Below, piece after piece: positions 1 to 5,193 of a stretch of 5,193 bases of DNA; positions within the stretch are counted from its first letter, which is position 1; each line of letters opens with the position of its first letter. A program made the translations under genes and the position numbers. Below the pieces are notes generated by a model. The model searched no databases. It was not told where the DNA came from and worked only from the letters and a program-made list of their open reading frames with translations. Source of the DNA: Chloroflexaceae bacterium (GTDB taxonomy: Bacteria > Chloroflexota > Chloroflexia > Chloroflexales > Chloroflexaceae); assembly GCA_026417815.1 (NCBI GenBank), contig JAOACN010000697.1, positions 1-5,193 on the forward strand, in the 5' to 3' direction.

Positions 1-709
1 CGGTAGGGTCGCTCCGGGGCGCGGCCTCGACCGCCATAACGGCACTTTCCGGTACGGCAACGGTTTCAGTCGGGTCGGCAGCCAGATCCGGGTCCCTGAT
101 CACCCCGCCGAGCACGGTATTGATCTCCTGCCAGGGCGTGAGATGCAGCATCCGGGGGATGGCCAGCATCTCCTCGTCGGTCAACTCGATCTCCGAGGAA
201 CGCTCGGTGATCAGGTAGGCCGGCAATTCGTCCATGCCCTTCAATTCGACCTTCCAGTCAAGCTCGATCTCTGAGCCTTCCTGGATGGACGGGGCGATGA
301 CCACGACCCGCTTGCAGGTGCGGAAATCAACGTGGTTGATCTTCTGGACGGGCAGGAACTCGCTGCGGTGCTCGTTGAGGTAATTGGTGAGGGCGTGGAA
401 GTAGGAGATGACCTGGTTGTAGGGATTCTTGCGGCCCGGATTGAGGCGCTTGCGTTCGCCGTTGCGCCCCTCGACGAACCAGGGGCCATTGACGCTGCCA
501 ATCACCCGCCCGTCACACTGCTTCAGTTCGATAATGAAGACAGCGTCGTGCTTGATGATCACCAGGTCAATCGCGCGCCCGCCCACGCTGAAGTTGGCCA
601 GAATGAGGTACAGCCCCTCCAGACGATCCAGGCCCTGGGCCAGGGCCATAATCGCGCGGCGCTCGTTGGGATGTTCTGGTTTTTCGCCGATCCAGACCTG
701 AACTGCCAT
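1..709 (-). CDS. NERD (nuclease-related) domain protein, N-terminal part; 3' end beyond window
   Basis: This open frame starts at the ATG at 709-707 and runs off the left edge, giving 236 visible residues. An in-frame stop at 733-731 and no other start codon between make this start firm, although no Shine-Dalgarno sequence is seen. Residues about 12-112 resemble the NERD domain: an early Glu (E16 in PNERR), AIDLVI with D48, then VFIIELK with E61 and K63, a spacing typical of PD-(D/E)XK nuclease folds, followed by the NPYNQV segment (95-100) matching the family's conserved Asn-Pro/Gln. Residues 133-205 show further strands and helices that I do not recognise. From about 207 the chain becomes rich in Ala, Pro, Thr and Glu, like a linker, so another domain may follow outside the window. 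No signal peptide or membrane segment is seen. NERD proteins are predicted DNA-processing enzymes, often fused to helicase, kinase or other domains; the activity here is inferred. It lies 90 nt downstream of uvrB in the same direction with no clear terminator between, so co-transcription is possible. Confidence 0.82.
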   Translation of the reverse strand, partial: MAVQVWIGEKPEHPNERRAIMALAQGLDRLEGLYLILANFSVGGRAIDLVIIKHDAVFIIELKQCDGRVIGSVNGPWFVEGRNGERKRLNPGRKNPYNQVISYFHALTNYLNEHRSEFLPVQKINHVDFRTCKRVVVIAPSIQEGSEIELDWKVELKGMDELPAYLITERSSEIELTDEEMLAIPRMLHLTPWQEINTVLGGVIRDPDLAADPTETVAVPESAVMAVEAAPRSDPT

Positions 710-799
710 GGACGTAACGGGTAATGCGTCTTATGCGATTTTGGATTGCTGTAGATAGCTTTCCGATGGGAGCCGCTGATGCATCTTGTGCCAGACGGA

Positions 800-2824
800 T
801 CACCCATCGAGGGCCAGGGTCTTCCTGAGTTCGACGATCTGATCGCGCAGGCTGGCGGCCTTCTCGAACTGAAGGTCGCGGGCGGCTTGCTTCATCTGTT
901 TCTCCAGATCCTTGATCAGCTTGTTGACCTCGTCGCGCGGGATCTCGGCCAGCACGGGGCGCGGCTCATCACGGGGGCCGACGGCGTAGGCGGCGCGTTC
1001 TTCGGCCATGCGCTTGATGCGGTCGGTGAGATCGCGCACATTCTTGGAGATGCCCACCGGGGTGATGTTGTGGCGCAGGTTGTAGGCCATCTGAATGTCA
1101 CGGCGGCGCCGCGTCTCGCGAATGGCGGCCTCCATCGAGGGGGTGATGGTGTCGGCGTACATAATCACCTGGCCGTCAATGTGGCGGGCGGCGCGGCCAA
1201 TGGTCTGGATCAGCGAGGTCTCGGAACGCAGGTAGCCCTCTTTGTCGGCATCGAGGATGCAGACCAGACTGACCTCGGGCAGATCGAGGCCCTCGCGGAG
1301 CAGGTTGATGCCCACGACGACATCGTATACCCCCAGGCGCAGGTCGCGGAGGATCTCCACCCGTTCAAGGGTGTCAATGTCGGCGTGGAGGTACATGGTG
1401 CGAATGCCGACTTCGCGCAGGTAATCGGCCAGGTCCTCGGCCATACGCTTGGTGAGGGTGGTGACGAGCACGCGCTGTTTGCGCTCGACGCGCTGGCGCA
1501 CCTCGGCGATCAGGTCGTCAACCTGACCCCTGGTGGGGCGCACGTGAACGACCGGGTCGAGCAGGCCGGTGGGGCGGATGATCTGTTCGACGATCTGTTC
1601 GCTATGCTCGCGCTCGTAGGGGCCGGGCGTGGCCGAGACATAGATGGCCTGGTAGAGGTGCTGCTCGAACTCCTCGAAGCGCAGCGGGCGATTGTCGAGG
1701 GCCGAGGGCAGGCGGAAGCCATAGTCCACCAGGGTCTGCTTGCGCTGGCGGTCGCCCAGATACATGCCGCGCAGTTGGGGCAGGGTGATGTGGCTCTCAT
1801 CAACGAAGACCAGAAAATCGTCGGGAAAATAGTCGAGAAGCGTCCAGGGCGTCTGGCCGGGGGCGCGCCCGTCCATGTGGCGGGAGTAATTCTCGATGCC
1901 CGAGCAGTAGCCGACCTCGTTGAGCATTTCGAGGTCGTACATGGTGCGCTGCTTGAGCCGGGCGGCTTCGAGGACCTTGCCGGCGCTCTCCAGTTCGCGG
2001 AGGCGCTCGCCGAGTTCCTCCTGGATACTGCGCATCGCGATAGCGAGCTGTTCTCTGGTGGTGACGAAGTGTTTGGCCGGGTAGATGTCCACGGCGGTGC
2101 GGGGGAGGAGCACCTCGCCGGTGAGAGGGTCGAACTCGCTGATGCGTTCGACCTCATCGCCCCAGAACTCGATGCGCACGGCCGTCTCGCTGTTGGCGGG
2201 CAAAATGTCGAGGGTATCCCCGCGCACGCGGAAGGCGCCGCGGTGGAAGTCAACATCGTTCCGCTCGAATTGCAGATCGATCAACTGGCGCAGCAGCTTG
2301 TCGCGGTTGCGGACCTCGCCCTGGCGCACGGAGATGACCACCTGGCCGTAGTCGTGGGGCGAGCCAAGGCCGTAGATGGCCGAAACCGAGGCCACGATGA
2401 GCACATCGCGACGGGTGAAGAGGGCCTGGGTGGCGGCGTGGCGCAGGCGGTCAATCTCTTCGTTGATCTGGGCCTCTTTTTCGATGTAGAGATCCTTGGA
2501 GGGAACGTAGGCCTCGGGGGTGTACTCGTCATAGTAGGAGATGAACATCTCCACCGCGGCGTCGGGCAGGAAGTCGCGGAACTCGGCCCAGAGCTGGGAG
2601 ACGAGGGTCTTGTTATGGGCGAGGACCAGGGTGGGGCGCTGGATCCGGGCAAAAATGTTAGCCATGACGAACGTCTTCCCGGTGCCGGTGGCGCCGAGCA
2701 GGGTCTGATGGCGATAGCCGTTGCGCAGGCCCTGGACGAGCTTTTCAATGGCCTGGGGCTGGTCGCCGGTGGGGGCGTAAGGCGCTTCGACACGAAAAGA
2801 CATGGCGCGTTCAGGGGTAGACAT
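800..2824 (-). CDS. uvrB: UvrABC excision repair system protein UvrB
   Basis: UvrB, the cytosolic damage-verification subunit of nucleotide excision repair: it is loaded by UvrA, opens DNA with a helicase-like ATPase and recruits UvrC for incision. The frame encodes 674 residues (E. coli has 673), so it is complete. Visible in order: Walker A GATGTGKT (44-51); the damage-probing beta-hairpin (about 97-128); VASVSAIYGLG (144-154); the DESH Walker B box (342-345); SATP (397-400); motif V around GINLLREGLDLPE (505-517); motif VI QTIGRAAR (540-547); and a C-terminal UVR motif (about 631-668) for UvrC contact. The hairpin reads YYDEYTPEAY where E. coli has YYDYYQPEAY, so Glu100 replaces Tyr95 and Thr102 replaces Gln97. 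Two starts are possible: ATG at 2824, used here, and ATG at 2803 (Met8), whose product MSFRVEAPYAPTGDQ aligns better with the E. coli N-terminus; neither has a clear Shine-Dalgarno. A consensus -10 box and a palindrome lie just upstream. Identity is certain; only the start is open. Confidence 0.98.
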   Translation of the reverse strand: MSTPERAMSFRVEAPYAPTGDQPQAIEKLVQGLRNGYRHQTLLGATGTGKTFVMANIFARIQRPTLVLAHNKTLVSQLWAEFRDFLPDAAVEMFISYYDEYTPEAYVPSKDLYIEKEAQINEEIDRLRHAATQALFTRRDVLIVASVSAIYGLGSPHDYGQVVISVRQGEVRNRDKLLRQLIDLQFERNDVDFHRGAFRVRGDTLDILPANSETAVRIEFWGDEVERISEFDPLTGEVLLPRTAVDIYPAKHFVTTREQLAIAMRSIQEELGERLRELESAGKVLEAARLKQRTMYDLEMLNEVGYCSGIENYSRHMDGRAPGQTPWTLLDYFPDDFLVFVDESHITLPQLRGMYLGDRQRKQTLVDYGFRLPSALDNRPLRFEEFEQHLYQAIYVSATPGPYEREHSEQIVEQIIRPTGLLDPVVHVRPTRGQVDDLIAEVRQRVERKQRVLVTTLTKRMAEDLADYLREVGIRTMYLHADIDTLERVEILRDLRLGVYDVVVGINLLREGLDLPEVSLVCILDADKEGYLRSETSLIQTIGRAARHIDGQVIMYADTITPSMEAAIRETRRRRDIQMAYNLRHNITPVGISKNVRDLTDRIKRMAEERAAYAVGPRDEPRPVLAEIPRDEVNKLIKDLEKQMKQAARDLQFEKAASLRDQIVELRKTLALDG

Positions 2825-2847
2825 GTTGCCCGGGATGCGGTTGCCGC

Positions 2848-2859
2848 GAAACCGGTTTC
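2848..2859. promoter_or_regulatory. 12-bp perfect palindrome at predicted uvrB transcription start; candidate operator
   Basis: GAAACCGGTTTC is a perfect 12-bp palindrome that directly abuts the -10 box at 2860-2865 and would cover the expected transcription start (about 2853). This is where a repressor dimer would block transcription. It agrees with the Gram-positive LexA pattern GAAC-N4-GTTC at 6 of 8 specified bases, keeping GAA-N6-TTC but not the inner C and G. uvrB is an SOS gene in many bacteria, so a LexA-type or other DNA-damage repressor is a reasonable but unproven guess. Confidence 0.4.
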
Positions 2860-2888
2860 ATTATAACGCACCGGTCGGGGGTTTGCAT
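2860..2888 (-). promoter_or_regulatory. Candidate sigma70-type promoter of uvrB
   Basis: The minus strand has a perfect TATAAT at 2865-2860, about 36 nt upstream of the uvrB ATG at 2824. At 17-bp spacing the -35 position (2888-2883) reads ATGCAA, only 3 of 6 matches to TTGACA, so the promoter may be weak or depend on an activator. The predicted start near 2853 gives a leader of about 29 nt. That leader contains the small stem GCGG-CAA-CCGC (2847-2837). It suggests uvrB can be transcribed independently of the upstream kinase gene. Confidence 0.55.
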
Positions 2889-2897
2889 GGGCGGGCA

Positions 2898-2938
2898 GTA
2901 GGGCCGAAGCATTGGCTACGCCGATGCTTCGGCCCTAC
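2898..2938. repeat. Palindrome with 15-bp arms at the kinase 3' end; possible terminator or dispersed repeat
   Basis: The arms GTAGGGCCGAAGCAT (2898-2912) and ATGCTTCGGCCCTAC (2924-2938) are perfect inverted repeats around an 11-nt centre, which can itself partly pair (GG at 2914-2915 with CC at 2921-2922). It covers the kinase stop codon (TAG, 2937-2935) and ends about 10 nt before the uvrB -35 region. Neither strand has a following T-run, so it is not a textbook intrinsic terminator, though a strong hairpin here could still end or stabilise the kinase message. Its form, two long arms around a short centre, also fits the mobile palindromic repeats found between genes in many bacteria, including Roseiflexus-like genomes; that last comparison is from memory. 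Confidence 0.8.
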
Positions 2939-4821
2939 GAGGGCACGGACGATAATTCAACCGGCGAGGGATCGGGCGCGCGCGGCGCCGATATGGCGGC
3001 CGGCAGGTAGATATGCACCGTTGTGCCCTGATCGGGCGCGCTGAGGACCTCGATCGCGCCGCGGTGGCTGCGGACGATGCCGTGCAGGGCGGCCAGGCCC
3101 AGGCCGCGCCCGGTGAACTTGGTGCTGAAGAACGGTTCAAACATCCGCGAACGAGTGGCTTCGTCCATGCCGCAGCCGGTATCGCTGACGCTCAGGCGCA
3201 CATACTGGCCCGGAGGAAGACCGGCGCCTCCGATCAACGGCTCGAGCCGGGCCTGATCGAGGTCCTCAACCGCCGTCTCCAGGGTAATCTGTCCTGGCTG
3301 GTCGTTAAGGGCTTCGTTGGCGTTGACGAGGAGGTTCAGGATCACCTGGCGGATCTGGGAGGCGTCGGCCTCGATAAGGGGGAGATTGGCGGCGAGGCGC
3401 TGATGCACGGTGGTGTGGCGGCTGAGTGTCGGGCGCAGCAGATCGGCCATCTCGTGCACCAGTTCGTTGAGTTGCACCGGCTGGGTCAGGAAACGGCCCT
3501 TGCCGGCATAAGCCAGCATCTGGGCGGTCAGGTCGGTGGCCCGCTGGACGCCCTGCACAATGGCTTCGACGCTCTCGCGAGGGGGCGAGCCGGGAGGCAG
3601 GTCGAGCAGGGCCAGTTCGGCGTGGCCGTTGATGGCCGCGAGGAGGTTGTTGAAGTCGTGGGCGAGGCCACTGGCCAGAATGCCAATGCTCTCGCGGCGC
3701 TGGGCCTCCTGAAGCTGGCGCTCAAAGGCCAGGCGCTCCTCTTCGTGGCGCTTGCGTTCGGTGATGTCCATCGCAATGCGCCCGGTGGCGATGATCGCCC
3801 CATCGGCCCCGCGGATGGGAAAACTGTGCATCAGCCACACATTGCCGCTCAGGTCAAGACTACCATATTCGCTGGTGACGTGTTCGCCGGTTCGCTGGAT
3901 GTGCAGTCGTTCCTGGCGCGCCATCCGCACAACCTCAGGCGGGTAGAACGGATCGGCCGTCTGGCCCAGGATCTGCTCGGGCGTTGTCAGGCCAAGGAAG
4001 TTCAACAGTTTCCGGTTCACCAGAATAAATCGTCCTTCCAGATCCTGTACCGCAATAACCGCCGGCACGTGATCGAGAAAGGTTTGCAGAAAAGCCTGAT
4101 GTTGTTGTAGTTCGAGCGAGACGCGGCGGCGCTCGCGGACCTCGGCTTGCAGTTCCGCAATCGTGACGCGGAGCTGGGCCGTGCGGGCCTCGACCTGATG
4201 TTCCAACTGCTGATTCAGGCGCTCGAGTTTCCGCTCGGCGCGGCGGCGGGCCTCGAGTTCGGCCAGGAGTCGCCGGTTGGTTTCCGCCAGACGGGTGAGC
4301 AGGGCCTCGTGTTCACGCTGCGTGCGCCACTGCGCGCTGATGTCGCGCAGGTACACGATGATGCGCGGCGCCGGCCCCTGCATATCGGGAACCGGTACCG
4401 CTTCGAGTTCAAAGGCCCGCAGGTCGCCCGTGCCAGCTCTGGTGGTAAAACTGGTGCGTTGAGGGGTCTGGTTCGCGCCAACCTGCCGCAGGTGGAGCAA
4501 CACGACAGAGGCAATGTCTGGTTCAACCAGCGGGGCGAGGGGCTGGCCAATGGCTCGCTCAACTGGCGTACCGCTCAACTTCTCAAAGGAAGGGTTGGCG
4601 TAGATCACCCGAGGTCCAGGCGGATCGAGAGGAGCAGCCTCCACGACGACAATGGCCGCCTGGACGTACCAGGGCATTGTCTCGAAGAGGTGCAACCGCG
4701 CCCGGATCTGTTCGGGGGTCGCGGTGATGATGGTGTGGAGGCGTCGATTCTCGGCTTCAAGTTCTGCCAGGCGTTGACGCAGGGCCTCCAGTTCGTTCAC
4801 AGGTGCCATGCCTGGTTCCAT
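2935..4821 (-). CDS. Soluble PAS-PAS sensor histidine kinase, orphan
   Basis: A 628-residue cytosolic two-component sensor kinase with no membrane segment or signal peptide. Layout: a short leucine-rich coiled coil (about 7-30); PAS 1 (about 45-163, with VIYANPSFEKLSG at 72-84); a long charged coiled coil (about 165-245); PAS 2 (about 246-357, ending in the typical MDITERK); the dimerisation/phosphoacceptor domain with H-box GLAHDFNNLL, phospho-accepting His388; and an HATPase domain with N-box ILNLLVNANEAL (key Asn500), G1 box DTGCGM (547-552), F-box EPFFSTKF (562-569) and G2 box GRGLGLA (571-577). All catalytic motifs look intact, so it should be active. Neither PAS domain shows a LOV cysteine motif or a recognisable cofactor site, so the signal is unknown. 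The protein ends about 20 residues after the HATPase in a Pro/Ser-rich tail; related kinases often carry a receiver domain there. No response regulator is in the window. ATG 4821 is chosen over ATG 4809 because GGAG lies at 4829-4826. Confidence 0.95.
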   Translation of the reverse strand: MEPGMAPVNELEALRQRLAELEAENRRLHTIITATPEQIRARLHLFETMPWYVQAAIVVVEAAPLDPPGPRVIYANPSFEKLSGTPVERAIGQPLAPLVEPDIASVVLLHLRQVGANQTPQRTSFTTRAGTGDLRAFELEAVPVPDMQGPAPRIIVYLRDISAQWRTQREHEALLTRLAETNRRLLAELEARRRAERKLERLNQQLEHQVEARTAQLRVTIAELQAEVRERRRVSLELQQHQAFLQTFLDHVPAVIAVQDLEGRFILVNRKLLNFLGLTTPEQILGQTADPFYPPEVVRMARQERLHIQRTGEHVTSEYGSLDLSGNVWLMHSFPIRGADGAIIATGRIAMDITERKRHEEERLAFERQLQEAQRRESIGILASGLAHDFNNLLAAINGHAELALLDLPPGSPPRESVEAIVQGVQRATDLTAQMLAYAGKGRFLTQPVQLNELVHEMADLLRPTLSRHTTVHQRLAANLPLIEADASQIRQVILNLLVNANEALNDQPGQITLETAVEDLDQARLEPLIGGAGLPPGQYVRLSVSDTGCGMDEATRSRMFEPFFSTKFTGRGLGLAALHGIVRSHRGAIEVLSAPDQGTTVHIYLPAAISAPRAPDPSPVELSSVPS

Positions 4822-4825
4822 GCGA

Positions 4826-4829
4826 CTCC
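4826..4829 (-). promoter_or_regulatory. Shine-Dalgarno of the histidine kinase gene
   Basis: The minus strand reads GGAG four nucleotides before ATG 4821. It favours this start over the in-frame ATG at 4809, which has no such site. It is the only clear ribosome binding site seen for the three genes. Confidence 0.55.
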
Positions 4830-4853
4830 GGTAATCTGGGTTCTTTCAGACGA

Positions 4854-4868
4854 GGAAACGAGGTTTCC
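4854..4868. repeat. Short inverted repeat in the kinase leader
   Basis: GGAAAC (4854-4859) and GTTTCC (4863-4868) flank a 3-nt loop, a 6-bp stem about 33 nt upstream of the kinase ATG. In the kinase mRNA it would fold as GGAAAC-CTC-GTTTCC. It has no T-run and does not cover the ribosome binding site, so a regulatory role is only possible, not shown. Confidence 0.4.
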
Positions 4869-4996
4869 CCACGCTCCGGCCTACGCTGGTGGTTCTGGCG
4901 GCGTAACCGCCCCACACCCCCACTGCCGGAGGCGGACCCTGGACAAGCCCGTGCCTGGATGCACCCCATGCGTGCAGATGATCATGACCTGATGGT

Positions 4997-5005
4997 ATCA
5001 TAGCA
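4997..5005 (-). promoter_or_regulatory. Candidate extended -10 promoter of the kinase gene
   Basis: The minus strand reads TGCTATGAT at 5005-4997: the extended -10 TGn followed by TATGAT, 5 of 6 matches to TATAAT. No good -35 box is visible at usual spacing, which an extended -10 can tolerate. The start would be near 4990, giving a leader of about 170 nt before the kinase ATG. An 8-bp palindrome ATGATCAT (about 4979-4986) lies just downstream of the expected start. Confidence 0.35.
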
Positions 5006-5045
5006 AAGACTTGTATCCGGCACGTGGGCCCGGGGTGCGAAGAAG

Positions 5046-5072
5046 TAGAGACGGCCCGCCGGGCCGTCTCTA
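5046..5072. repeat. Perfect 12-bp-stem hairpin next to the tandem array
   Basis: TAGAGACGGCCC (5046-5057) and GGGCCGTCTCTA (5061-5072) are perfect inverted repeats around a 3-nt loop. On the minus strand the stem is followed by CTTCTTC, a weak pyrimidine tract, so it could act as a terminator for a gene to the right, but it lacks a real T-run. Its 15-nt core CGGCCCGCCGGGCCG is the exact reverse complement of the core in each unit of the adjacent tandem array, so the two elements may share an origin. Confidence 0.75.
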
Positions 5073-5193
5073 GGCAACCGCGGGGGGGACGGGCGCCGGC
5101 CCGGCGGGCCGCGGCAACCGCGGGGGGGACGGGCGCCGGCCCGGCGGGCCGCGGCAACCGCGGGGGGACGGGCGCCGGCCCGGCGGGCCGCGG
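5073..5193. repeat. GC-rich tandem repeat, 40-bp unit, three copies plus start of a fourth
   Basis: Units start with GGCAACCGCGGGG at 5073, 5113 and 5153; a fourth begins at 5192 at the window edge. The first two are identical and 40 bp long; the third is 39 bp because its G-run has six rather than seven Gs. The plus strand of a unit contains 22 G, 15 C, 3 A and no T. Each unit can form a CGGCCC-GGC-GGGCCG stem (5097-5111 in the first), and each junction a CCGCGG-CAA-CCGCGG stem (5109-5123). There is no unique spacer, so it is not a CRISPR. Copy number beyond the edge is unknown. Confidence 0.92.

Larger units (their letters stand above)
4822..5193. other. 372-bp gene-free region upstream of the kinase
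   Basis: I see no credible coding sequence here: open frames on both strands are short and low in complexity, with no recognisable protein. From left to right it holds the kinase ribosome binding site, a leader with a 6-bp hairpin (4854-4868) and a small GGCGG-CGTAA-CCGCC stem (about 4897-4911), a candidate promoter near 5000, a strong palindrome (5046-5072) and a tandem array running off the right edge (5073-5193). No tRNA, rRNA or known riboswitch fold is recognised. Confidence 0.75.

Noticed and set aside
45..733. Small open frames on the plus strand and in other minus frames over the NERD gene
   Set aside because: They overlap a frame with a clear NERD signature and have low-complexity Ser/Arg/Pro-rich products.
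2848..2859. Canonical LexA box
   Set aside because: The inner bases differ from GAAC-N4-GTTC, so I keep it only as a candidate operator of unknown repressor.
779..2866. A 695-codon open frame on the plus strand, almost exactly opposite uvrB
   Set aside because: It is the antisense shadow of a GC-rich gene whose codon bias removes stops from the opposite strand. It has no recognisable domain, while the minus strand encodes full-length UvrB with every motif.
2898..2938. Textbook rho-independent terminator
   Set aside because: The stem is strong but no T-run follows on either strand.
3013..4110. Plus-strand open frame of 365 codons opposite the kinase
   Set aside because: It has no recognisable motif or domain, and the minus strand here encodes the intact PAS, H-box, N-box and G-box regions; it is a codon-bias shadow.
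4327..4689. LOV-type light sensor in the first PAS domain
   Set aside because: The flavin-binding cysteine motif of the GRNCRFLQ type is absent.
5073..5193. CRISPR array
   Set aside because: The 40-bp units are directly joined with no unique spacers, and no cas gene is nearby.
1..5193. A new multi-gene defence or signalling system
   Set aside because: Only three genes are visible, two of them ordinary families, and nothing but closeness links them; the evidence does not support naming a system.

Overview
This GC-rich window (roughly 60-65% G+C by eye, higher at the right end) appears to be chromosomal DNA from a bacterium. UvrB, a soluble PAS histidine kinase and a NERD-type nuclease-like protein, together with short GC-rich palindromes between genes, suggest a Chloroflexi relative such as Roseiflexus, Chloroflexus or Kouleothrix. 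That placement is inferred from protein style and repeat look, not from a diagnostic marker.

All three recognisable genes lie on the minus strand, so they are transcribed from right to left. From right to left: positions 5193-5073 hold a very GC-rich tandem array of a ~40-bp unit, cut by the window edge. A perfect 12-bp-stem hairpin (5046-5072) abuts it. A candidate extended -10 promoter (4997-5005) and a leader of about 170 nt precede a soluble PAS-PAS histidine kinase (4821-2935). Its stop codon lies inside a 15-bp-arm palindrome (2898-2938). A short gap follows, with a consensus -10 box and a perfect 12-bp palindrome, ahead of full-length uvrB (2824-800). After 90 nt comes the first 236 codons of a NERD-domain protein (709 to beyond position 1).

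Functionally, uvrB is the damage-verifying helicase-like subunit of nucleotide excision repair. The NERD protein has a PD-(D/E)XK-like nuclease core and lies close downstream in the same direction, so it could be co-transcribed with uvrB, but a joint role is not established. The kinase looks independent: no response regulator is visible, and it is separated from uvrB by a palindrome and an apparent promoter.

I found no convincing new multi-gene system. The points most worth checking are the altered damage-binding hairpin of UvrB (Glu where E. coli has Tyr95), the operator-like palindrome at the predicted uvrB transcription start, and the palindromic and tandem repeats flanking the kinase gene.
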